Assembly (NCBI GenBank): GCA_021810735.1
Contig: JAJZIF010000070.1
Coordinates: 1-12,016 of the forward strand
DNA length: 12,016 nucleotides
From: Acidobacteriota bacterium
Lineage (GTDB): Bacteria > Acidobacteriota > Terriglobia > Terriglobales > Acidobacteriaceae
Direction: 5' to 3'
Positions within the stretch are counted from its first letter, which is position 1, and every line of letters starts with the position of its first letter. Of this stretch, positions 6,375-12,016 are shown piece after piece. A model generated the notes under the pieces. The model made no database searches, was not told where the DNA came from, and saw nothing but the letters and a program-made list of their open reading frames with translations. The position numbers and the translations under genes were made by a program.

Positions 6375-8657
6375 ATGCTCCCAGATGACGCCAGCGCGTT
6401 TCCAAAGGCGCTCGACACTCTTTTCGAGTTATCGCCGGATGCCGTCCTGGTTACGGATGCGCAGGGGCATATTCGCGGGACAAATGAGCAGGCAGAGGCG
6501 ATGTTCGGGTATGGCCGGGGGGAGTTGGCCGGCCAGCGGATCGAGAACCTGGTTCCGGAGCGTTTCCGGGAGCACCATCCGGCCCATCGCGAAGGATACA
6601 ACAAGCATCCGCGCACCCGCTCGATGGGCGGCGGACTGAATCTGTTCGGTCTGCGGAAAGATGGCAGTGAATTTCCGGTAGACATCATGCTGCGACCGAT
6701 GGACGGGGCGGATGGACCGTTGGTTCTGAGCTTTGTACGGGACGTTTCGTTTCAGCGCATGGCACAGGAGTTGCTACGACGGTCGGATCAGCAACTGCGG
6801 TCGATTGTGGATAGCGTGAAGGACTACGCGATATTTCTGCTGGATCCCGAGGGGCATGTTGCAACCTGGAATCCGGGAGCGCAGCGGATCAAGGGCTACA
6901 GTGCGGATGAAATCATCGGCCAGCATTTTTCAGTTTTCTACCCCAACGATGACGCGGGGCGGAAAAAAGCGCAGGAGCAACTGAGAATCGCCAAAGCCAA
7001 GGGAAGATTTGAGGCGGAGGGTTGGCGGATCCGAAAAGACGGATCGCGTTTCTGGGCCAACGCGATCATCACGGCGATTTATGACCCGCACAATGAGTTG
7101 ACCGGGTTCGCCAAAGTGACGCGCGACTTTACGGACCGGAAGCGTGCGGAAGAAGCGTTGATGCTGCAGTTGAGCACCGTCCTGCTGGCGAACGTGGATA
7201 TCCGCAAGATGCTCTCGGCGATTTCGGCCAGCATTCGCGATGTGGTGCCGCACGATTGCGCCACACTGGCGTTGCGCGATCCAGTATCGGGCGGACTGCG
7301 CGAGCAGTTTCTCGAAGCGGGGGAAGGCAAGCAGGCCAGCCACGCGGAAACGATTATCTCCATTGAAAATTCCCCGGCAGGTTCGGCCTATCGGCTGGGT
7401 GAACCGGTACTGCTGGAGCGGATCAACCTGGGTCCGTATGCGAAAGAGACGGTGCGCCACCTGACGGACAAGCATATGCTGTCCGGATGCTGGGTGCCAC
7501 TGATCAACCGTGGGCAGACGCTCGGAACTCTGATGGTGGCCAGCCGCATGGAGTCGGCGTTCACGCAGCGCGAAGTAGACATGCTGGGCCAGATCGCCGG
7601 CCAGATTGCGATGGCGGTCAACAACGGACTCGTCTTCCGGCAGATTGCCGACCTGCGCGACAAGCTGTCGCAGGAGAAGAAATATCTCGAAGACGAACTG
7701 AACATGGAGCATCGGTTCGAAGACATCATCGGGGAAAGCACAGGCCTGCGGCATGTGCTGAAGGAAATTGCAACGGTTGCGCCCACCGATGCAACGGTAC
7801 TGATCCAGGGCGAGACTGGGACAGGCAAGGAACTGCTGGCGCGCGCGATCCACCGGCTGAGCCCTCGGCGCGAGAGGACCTTTATCAAGCTGAACTGCGC
7901 GGCGATTCCCGCGGGTTTGCTGGAGAGCGAACTTTTTGGGCACGAGAAGGGCGCCTTTACCGGCGCGATCGCGCGCAGAATGGGACGGCTGGAACTGGCG
8001 CACGAAGGCACCTTGTTTCTGGATGAGATTGGTGAGATGCCGCTGGATCTGCAGCCCAAACTGCTGCGCGCATTGCAGGAACGGGAGATCGAGCGGCTGG
8101 GCGGCACGCAGAATATCCGAGTGGATGTTCGTCTGATTGCGGCCACGAACCGCGACCTGGAGCAGATGGTTGCCGAGAAGCAATTTCGAAGCGATCTGTA
8201 TTACCGCTTGAAGGTCTTCCCCGTGCTTTCTCCGCCGTTGCGCGATCGTCGCAGCGACATCCCCATGTTGGTGCGCCACTTTGTCGACAAGCACTGCCGG
8301 CGCATGGGCAAATCGATTGCATCGATTCCTGAAGAATCTATAGCAGCGCTGGTGGGATGGAAGTGGCCGGGCAATATCCGCGAACTGGAGAACTTCATTG
8401 AGCGCGCCGTAATTCTGACGCGCGGGAGTGTGCTCCACGTTCCGTTGGCGGAACTAGTGAATGTAGAAAGTACGGCGGATTCCGGGATCGATCCAACGCT
8501 GGAGACGGCGGAGCGGGAACATATCCTTCGCGTGCTGCGCGAGACTCGCGGAATGATCGGCGGTCCCGATGGAGCAGCCGAGCGGCTGGGCCTGAAGCGC
8601 ACCACGTTGAACTCCAAGCTGAAAAAGCTGGGCATCGAGCGCCGCGACTATATGTAG
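6375..8657 (+). CDS. Sigma-54-dependent activator with PAS-PAS-GAF sensor domains
   Basis: The 760-residue bacterial enhancer-binding protein senses a signal through N-terminal domains and remodels sigma-54 RNA polymerase. Domain order: PAS 1 (about 15-125), PAS 2 (about 140-260, ending in FTDRKRAEE), GAF (about 265-430), short coiled linker, AAA+ (about 450-690), Fis-type DNA-binding helix-turn-helix (about 712-757). Walker A GETGTGKE is at 479-486, the sigma-54-contacting loop GAFTGA at 526-531 and Walker B Asp550-Glu551, so it should be active. The AAA+ domain ends in [16 protein letters not shown]. There is no receiver domain, so it resembles FhlA/NorR-like activators rather than NtrC. 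The GAF and PAS ligands are unknown. I prefer the ATG at 6375; a TTG at 6363 would add four residues, and neither has a strong ribosome binding site. The gene is separate from the exporter operon and may control the STAS/Crp pair downstream (inference). Confidence 0.9.
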   Translation: MLPDDASAFPKALDTLFELSPDAVLVTDAQGHIRGTNEQAEAMFGYGRGELAGQRIENLVPERFREHHPAHREGYNKHPRTRSMGGGLNLFGLRKDGSEFPVDIMLRPMDGADGPLVLSFVRDVSFQRMAQELLRRSDQQLRSIVDSVKDYAIFLLDPEGHVATWNPGAQRIKGYSADEIIGQHFSVFYPNDDAGRKKAQEQLRIAKAKGRFEAEGWRIRKDGSRFWANAIITAIYDPHNELTGFAKVTRDFTDRKRAEEALMLQLSTVLLANVDIRKMLSAISASIRDVVPHDCATLALRDPVSGGLREQFLEAGEGKQASHAETIISIENSPAGSAYRLGEPVLLERINLGPYAKETVRHLTDKHMLSGCWVPLINRGQTLGTLMVASRMESAFTQREVDMLGQIAGQIAMAVNNGLVFRQIADLRDKLSQEKKYLEDELNMEHRFEDIIGESTGLRHVLKEIATVAPTDATVLIQGETGTGKELLARAIHRLSPRRERTFIKLNCAAIPAGLLESELFGHEKGAFTGAIARRMGRLELAHEGTLFLDEIGEMPLDLQPKLLRALQEREIERLGGTQNIRVDVRLIAATNRDLEQMVAEKQFRSDLYYRLKVFPVLSPPLRDRRSDIPMLVRHFVDKHCRRMGKSIASIPEESIAALVGWKWPGNIRELENFIERAVILTRGSVLHVPLAELVNVESTADSGIDPTLETAEREHILRVLRETRGMIGGPDGAAERLGLKRTTLNSKLKKLGIERRDYM

Positions 8658-8661
8658 TCAT

Positions 8662-8687
8662 GGTGACGAAATGCCGTCATCGTCACC
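8662..8687 (+). terminator. Hairpin just after the sigma-54 activator gene
   Basis: GGTGACGA (8662-8669) pairs with TCGTCACC (8680-8687) around a 10-base loop, beginning four bases after the stop codon. An alternative shorter fold pairs TGACG with CGTCA inside it. No T-run follows, so it may be a weak or factor-aided terminator. Further copies of CGTCAC/CTCGTC-like words follow to about 8703. Confidence 0.4.
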
Positions 8688-8760
8688 TCGTCACTTGCCT
8701 CGTCCGTTCGGGCAAACTCCAGCCCCACCACTCCTGCCAAGTCCTTTCCGCTAAGAAGAT

Positions 8761-8805
8761 GCACGCCACGACTCCGGGTCGTGCTGAGTTTGGCCCACGG
8801 CGTGC
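8761..8805 (+). other. Nested stem-loop in the leader of the STAS gene
   Basis: GCACGCC (8761-8767) pairs with GGCGTGC (8799-8805). Inside it, ACGAC (8768-8772) pairs with GTCGT (8778-8782) around a five-base loop. The structure ends ten bases before the GTG start, which has no visible Shine-Dalgarno. It could be a leader control element, or by-chance pairing in GC-rich DNA. It overlaps a sigma-54-promoter-like match at 8791-8806, so the two readings compete. Confidence 0.35.
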
Positions 8806-8806
8806 C
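8791..8806 (+). promoter_or_regulatory. Sigma-54 (-24/-12) promoter-like match upstream of the STAS/crp pair
   Basis: TGGCCCACGGCGTGCC keeps the invariant GG and GC with the correct ten-base spacing of the consensus TGGCACG-N4-TTGCA. It matches 8 of 12 specified bases. It lies directly downstream of a sigma-54 activator gene. The implied transcript start (about 8816) falls at or just after the GTG chosen for the STAS gene, which argues against it unless translation starts later. This is a weak call. Confidence 0.25.
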
Positions 8807-8814
8807 ATTCCTAA

Positions 8815-9144
8815 GTGCATGGCGCAGGCACGAGCCACTTTACGTTACGAATAACGATCCAAGAAACACCGGAATCCGCAGTCCTCAAGCTGGAAGGAAG
8901 AATCGTGGGCCCGTGGGCTGACGAATTGGGGACGGTGTGGCGCGAAATTGCAATCACTCCCCCAGAACGCCCGGTGACGCTGGATCTGCGTGACGTGACG
9001 TATGTCGACGCAAGCGGCATGCAGATCCTGCGCCAGATCTATCGAGAGAAGAAGCCAGCGTTTCTTACTGGAAGCCCGTTGACCGAGTCCTTTGCAGAGC
9101 AAGCCCGGCGCAGTACAGCAGACAGCATTGAGGAGAATGATTGA
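8815..9144 (+). CDS. STAS-domain protein (anti-sigma-factor-antagonist-like)
   Basis: The 109-residue protein is a stand-alone STAS domain. Such proteins act as phosphorylation-switched binding partners of serine kinases or other regulators in the cytoplasm. The core is visible: strands VLKLEGRIVGPW (about 23-34) and VTLDLRDVTYVDASGMQIL (54-72). Ser67 in the DASG motif is at the position phosphorylated in SpoIIAA-like antagonists. The start is tentative: GTG at 8815 has no ribosome binding site, and no better ATG/GTG/TTG lies in the next 60 bases. The crp-family gene begins one base after its stop, so the two are co-transcribed and probably coupled. No kinase or sigma factor gene is nearby to name the partner. 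A role in modulating the Crp protein is only inference. Confidence 0.75.
   Translation: MHGAGTSHFTLRITIQETPESAVLKLEGRIVGPWADELGTVWREIAITPPERPVTLDLRDVTYVDASGMQILRQIYREKKPAFLTGSPLTESFAEQARRSTADSIEEND
9130..9135 (+). promoter_or_regulatory. Ribosome binding site within the end of the STAS gene, for the Crp-family gene
   Basis: GAGGAG lies ten bases before the ATG at 9146 but only one base before the in-frame ATG at 9137. It therefore favours the 9146 start. It is embedded in the last STAS codons, indicating coupled translation. Confidence 0.5.
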
Positions 9145-9145
9145 C

Positions 9146-9856
9146 ATGCCACACACGTATCGAGTGGATCGGACAGAGGAATGCAAGCCGTACAAGGCCA
9201 GCGAATTTTTCCGTACATTGTCAGCCGCGGCGTTGGCGGATTTCGAGTCCCTGGCAATACGCCAGACCTATGCGCCTCGCGAAGTCTTGTTTGAAGAGAA
9301 GCGGAATCCATCGCGGGTCTTCGTTCTGCTGGAGGGCCAGGTGAAGCTTTCCATGAACTCGATGGACGGACGGAGGCTGATTCTGCGCATCGCAGGGCCC
9401 GGTGAATTGCCTGGGCTGACGTCGGTACTTTCCGGCAAGGAGTACGAGATGACGGCGGAGGTGTTGTGCCCGTGCAAAATTGCATCGATGCACCGCCAGG
9501 AGTTTCTTGGATTTCTGCTGCGGCACCCCGCAGCCTACGCAAGTGTGGCGCGCGACCTAAGCCAGGAATATACGCGCGCCTGTGAACAACTGCGCACTGT
9601 CGGACTGGCCGCCACGGCCCCGGTCAAGCTGGCACGGCTACTGCTGGAGTTGTGTGGCGGAGCCCAGCAAACGGAGCGCGGCACTCAGTTCCGACTCACC
9701 CTGACCCACGGCGAGATCGGCGAGTGTATCGGGACGTCGCGCGAAACTGTCACACGCACATTGAGCGATTTCAAAAGCCGGCATCTACTGGATTTTCGCG
9801 GCTCGACCTTGATGATCCACAATCATCTGGCGCTGGCAAACTGCGCGGAAGTGTAA
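9146..9856 (+). CDS. Crp/Fnr family transcriptional regulator
   Basis: The 236-residue DNA-binding regulator has an N-terminal cyclic-nucleotide-binding-like beta-barrel (about 20-130: YAPREVLFEEKRNPSRVFVL, then GQVKLSMNSMDGRRLILRI). A long dimerisation helix follows, then a winged helix (about 165-228), with the recognition region THGEIGECIGTSRETVTRTL. The loop that binds cAMP in E. coli Crp (GE...RS) here reads GELPGLTSVLSGKEYEMTAE; the ligand-contacting Arg appears to be Met. cAMP binding is therefore doubtful. There is no N-terminal Cys cluster as in Fnr, so an iron-sulfur oxygen sensor is unlikely. The start at 9146 is chosen on the ribosome binding site; 9137 would add three residues and overlap the STAS stop. 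Its target genes are unknown. Confidence 0.9.
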   Translation: MPHTYRVDRTEECKPYKASEFFRTLSAAALADFESLAIRQTYAPREVLFEEKRNPSRVFVLLEGQVKLSMNSMDGRRLILRIAGPGELPGLTSVLSGKEYEMTAEVLCPCKIASMHRQEFLGFLLRHPAAYASVARDLSQEYTRACEQLRTVGLAATAPVKLARLLLELCGGAQQTERGTQFRLTLTHGEIGECIGTSRETVTRTLSDFKSRHLLDFRGSTLMIHNHLALANCAEV

Positions 9857-9882
9857 GTGCGCAGTGTATCCGCCCTGCGCAC
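9857..9882 (+). terminator. Hairpin immediately after the Crp-family stop
   Basis: GTGCGCAG (9857-9864) pairs perfectly with CTGCGCAC (9875-9882) around a ten-base loop, starting right after the TAA. There is no T-run. It is a plausible transcript 3' end, with the REP-like palindrome a little further on. Confidence 0.45.
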
Positions 9883-9916
9883 GATCTGGACGGTCATAGC
9901 GGATTTACTGTTTGTA

Positions 9917-10005
9917 GAGTCATTTGCGGTGAAGAATCCAGTCGATATCCGCATCGTAAACGCCGCCATCATCGTCTGGATTCTTCGCTGCGCTCAGAAT
10001 GACTC
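9917..10005. repeat. REP-like imperfect palindrome between convergent genes
   Basis: An 89-bp imperfect inverted repeat has outer arms GAGTCATT (9917-9924) / AATGACTC (9998-10005). Its inner arms are GAAGAATCCAG (9931-9941) / CTGGATTCTTC (9976-9986), both perfect. The right half contains GATTCTTCGCTGCGCTCAG, followed by AATGAC. I recall this core as a dispersed intergenic repeat in Acidobacteriota and some other phyla; I could not check that here. The left half is a shortened counterpart, so it resembles a paired REP/BIME unit. Lying between the 3' ends of crp and the GH92 gene, it could fold in both transcripts and act as a bidirectional terminator or mRNA-end stabiliser. Confidence 0.65.
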
Positions 10006-10041
10006 CACTTCCGTTTGCATACAGTATCTGTAAATTCACAT

Positions 10042-11946
10042 CTAGTATGGGGGTGGGGTTACGCCCCAAGCTCGATTCGGGGAGGGTCCGACCTGAATCT
10101 TGAGAATTCCGCCAGCCCTGATCTCGGCCTCGCGAAGCCAGGCGCGGGACAGTGTTCGGCCATTCAAGGTAACGGACTGAATATAGCAATCGCGGACCGG
10201 ATCTCCCTGGACATCAATTCTGAAATTTTTTCCGTTGCTCAAATGAAGCACGACGTGCTGGAAGATGGGTGTCGTGAGGGAATAGAAAGGCTGCCCCACT
10301 GTCACGGGATAGATTCCCACAGAACTCAACACGAACCACGCGCTCATTGTCCCGCCATCGTCATCCATCTCCGGCAATAGACCATCGGGCGTGGCACGGA
10401 ATGCCTTCTGGATCACGGGCGTTGGGTAAAAGTTGTGTGATCCATAAATGTTCTTCATTGGCTCGAGCAGGATGCGGTGCACATACTCCTGCGTCCGCCA
10501 CGGTTGTCCGAGATAGTCGAAGAGGTAGGGATAATTGATGTCCGGCTCATTGGCAATCGTGAAGAGGCTGTCGTCGAAAAACTTATGCAGGGACTCTGCG
10601 GACGCATGCCGCCCACCCTGCAACTTCGTCAGGCCAGGTAAGTCATACGGGACCGTCCAGCGGTACTGCCACATCGTGCCCTCGTAGAGATACTCATCAT
10701 CCACGACTCTGGGGTCCTTCGCCGGCAACCAGTTCCCTTCCCGATCTTTGGCGCCAAAAAATCCGGTGGCGGGATTCCAGAGTGTGCGGTAGTTCGCAGC
10801 TATTTCGTGATATTTGCGAGCGTCTTCCGGGCGATGCAACATCGCCGCCCATTCGCCGACTGCCCAGGCAGCATAATCATCATCCAGTGTTCGGGCGGTG
10901 TGGCCCGGCTCATAGGGTAGTCCATGCCTTCTCTCGTTGAGCCGGGCTGCCAGCGCATCACGAACCTGCAGGAACGTCTGGCTTGTCGGCTGGCAATCGC
11001 CTTTTCTGATGGAATCGAGAAGATATTGCTCCGCCCCTTCCATGCGAGTGTTGGGAACGGGCCAATAGCCGACGGCCTGTTCGGAATATCGCTGGGCAAA
11101 GATTGCAGCCAACGAAGAACACATGTCATGGGCCCTGGATTGATCGAGCAAGGACACCAGAGGCATCTGCGTACGATACGTATCCCATAGCGTCCAGCTA
11201 CTGTAGTACCGGAAGCTGTCGGATCGATGAATCTTCTGGTCCGTCCCTCGATACTCGCCGTCGAGGTTCGATACGGCGGCCGGCAGCAGCATGGAGTGAT
11301 AAAAGCTGCTATAAAAAACCTTTTTCAGCTCCGTAGGACCATCGACGGAAATCTGGCCGAGCGCCTTGTTCCAATCCTGAGCGGCGCTGCGCCGAGCGGC
11401 ATCCAAGTCCCAGCCGGTTACTTCCTGATCGAGCTGCTTTCTTGCGTGCGCAACATCAATCTCAGAAAAACCTATTTTCACTACCACTGGAGTCGACGCG
11501 TTGTTCGCCAGATTGAGTTCGGCAACTACATTTTTCCCGCGTGCGGTAGTACCAGATTGCAGTGCGCCATTGCTATACAACTTTATCGATTGCGCAGGAA
11601 CGCTGACGGCCAGATAGAAATAGATCTTGTACCATCCTGGATTCCACTTTTCACCGTTGCACATTTGTCTGGTCTGGATGCTTCCCTCAAAAGCTTGCCC
11701 TGCGACGCTCGATATTTCGGCGGCGTCGACGATCTGCGCGCCGCGGCGGAGGTCAAGCAGGAGTATCTCTGGAGAGCCGGATGGAAATGTGTAGCGATGC
11801 AGGCTCGCGTGCTGGGTCACGGTCAGTTCTGCACGAATGGACGATGGAACCAGCGTGACGGCATAGTAACCGGGCGTGGCGATTTCCGATGCCTTGTCAT
11901 ACCTGAATCCGGCGTTTAACCGGCCAATCCTCTGAACCACACGCAA
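10042..11946 (-). CDS. GH92 family alpha-mannosidase, N-terminally truncated or frameshifted
   Basis: The product resembles exo-acting alpha-1,2/1,3-mannosidases of glycoside hydrolase family 92, calcium-dependent inverting enzymes normally secreted to the periplasm or surface. Of about 634 residues, the first 150 are the later part of the beta-sandwich domain (TPGYYAVTLVPSSIRAELTV, LHRYTFP). The rest is the (alpha/alpha)6 catalytic domain: YYSSWTLWDTYRTQMPL, ANEPDINYPYLFDYLG with likely general acid Glu467, HNFYPTPVIQ, and MDDDGGTMSAWF with the conserved Asp pair Asp529-Asp530. The C-terminal end is complete. Missing are the signal peptide and the family's first roughly 130-140 residues (the DPFIGTGGHGHTYPG and GFSHTHLSGTG regions). 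The only in-frame start is a TTG at 11946, immediately preceded by TGA (11949-11947), with no ribosome binding site. It is probably a decayed gene, or there is a frameshift or assembly error near 11916-11950. Confidence 0.85.
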   Translation of the reverse strand: MRVVQRIGRLNAGFRYDKASEIATPGYYAVTLVPSSIRAELTVTQHASLHRYTFPSGSPEILLLDLRRGAQIVDAAEISSVAGQAFEGSIQTRQMCNGEKWNPGWYKIYFYLAVSVPAQSIKLYSNGALQSGTTARGKNVVAELNLANNASTPVVVKIGFSEIDVAHARKQLDQEVTGWDLDAARRSAAQDWNKALGQISVDGPTELKKVFYSSFYHSMLLPAAVSNLDGEYRGTDQKIHRSDSFRYYSSWTLWDTYRTQMPLVSLLDQSRAHDMCSSLAAIFAQRYSEQAVGYWPVPNTRMEGAEQYLLDSIRKGDCQPTSQTFLQVRDALAARLNERRHGLPYEPGHTARTLDDDYAAWAVGEWAAMLHRPEDARKYHEIAANYRTLWNPATGFFGAKDREGNWLPAKDPRVVDDEYLYEGTMWQYRWTVPYDLPGLTKLQGGRHASAESLHKFFDDSLFTIANEPDINYPYLFDYLGQPWRTQEYVHRILLEPMKNIYGSHNFYPTPVIQKAFRATPDGLLPEMDDDGGTMSAWFVLSSVGIYPVTVGQPFYSLTTPIFQHVVLHLSNGKNFRIDVQGDPVRDCYIQSVTLNGRTLSRAWLREAEIRAGGILKIQVGPSPNRAWGVTPPPY

Positions 11947-12014
11947 TCATTGGTATAGCTGAGAAGCGTTATTCTTTTCCAGTTGGGGTTTTCTTCAGGA
12001 GGGCGTGGCCCTGC
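11916..12014 (-). other. Short open reading stretch entering from the right edge, unrecognised
   Basis: In the frame one base off from GH92 on the minus strand, 32 codons are open from the window edge to a TAA at 11918-11916. They include PPEENPNWKRITLLSYTND. The stretch overlaps the first ten GH92 codons. It could be the end of another gene, or the upstream part of a frameshifted GH92. However, its sequence does not resemble the GH92 region expected there, where the GFSHTHLSGTG and metal-site segments would lie. Function unknown. Confidence 0.3.
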
Positions 12015-12016
12015 TT

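Noticed and set aside
6930..8438. Long minus-strand open frame (502 codons) opposite the sigma-54 activator
   Set aside because: It lies wholly antisense to a gene with intact family motifs. Its translation is rich in His/Gln/Arg without recognisable domains, as expected for the complementary strand of GC-rich coding DNA.
8660..8854. Small plus-strand frame of 64 codons between the sigma-54 activator and the STAS gene
   Set aside because: No recognisable domain; it overlaps the structured leader and the STAS start, and it has no ribosome binding site.
1..12016. CRISPR array, tRNA, rRNA, integrase or transposase genes
   Set aside because: No regularly spaced direct repeats, cloverleaf-like segments or recombinase motifs were seen on either strand.

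Overview
The window looks like chromosomal DNA from an Acidobacteriota (Terriglobia-like) genome. The basis is moderate-to-high GC, a GH92 mannosidase, a sigma-54 activator with PAS and GAF sensors, a STAS/Crp pair, and a palindromic repeat whose core (GGATTCTTCGCTGCGCTCAG...) I recall as common between genes in that phylum. This is inference; there is no rRNA or marker gene here. No tRNA, rRNA, CRISPR array, insertion sequence or phage gene was seen.

Layout from left to right. (1) Minus strand, 1-2053: a GTG-started lipoprotein amidohydrolase (914-2053), followed by the 5' part of an ACS/ExuT-type MFS transporter that runs off the left edge (1-774). A nested inverted repeat (789-904) fills the gap between them. 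(2) Intergenic 2054-2303: a divergent control region with a hairpin and a palindromic operator candidate touching the start of the next gene. (3) Plus strand, 2304-6242: a compact four-gene operon of TetR regulator, HlyD-type membrane-fusion protein, DrrA-type ABC ATPase and ABC-2 permease. Each junction is an ATGA stop/start overlap. It is a self-regulated tripartite export pump with no outer-membrane partner encoded beside it. (4) 6375-8657: a PAS-PAS-GAF-AAA+-Fis sigma-54 activator with its own sigma-70-like promoter. (5) 8815-9856: a STAS-domain protein and a Crp/Fnr-family regulator one base apart, preceded by a structured leader that includes a sigma-54-promoter-like match. (6) 9857-10041: a convergent intergenic region holding a hairpin after the crp stop and an 89-bp REP-like imperfect palindrome. 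(7) Minus strand, 10042-11946: a GH92 alpha-mannosidase lacking roughly the first 130-140 residues of the family. A stop codon lies immediately upstream in the same frame.

How the parts fit: the left pair suggests uptake of an organic anion and hydrolysis or decarboxylation of a small substrate at the envelope. The central operon is an inducible efflux or lipid/drug exporter under TetR control. The right half is regulatory: a signal-sensing sigma-54 activator next to a STAS/Crp pair that it might control. The GH92 gene points to mannose-glycan degradation, but it appears damaged. No wholly new system is obvious. The items most worth a second look are the nested repeat at 789-904, the possible sigma-54 link between the regulators, the REP-like palindrome, and the broken GH92 5' end.
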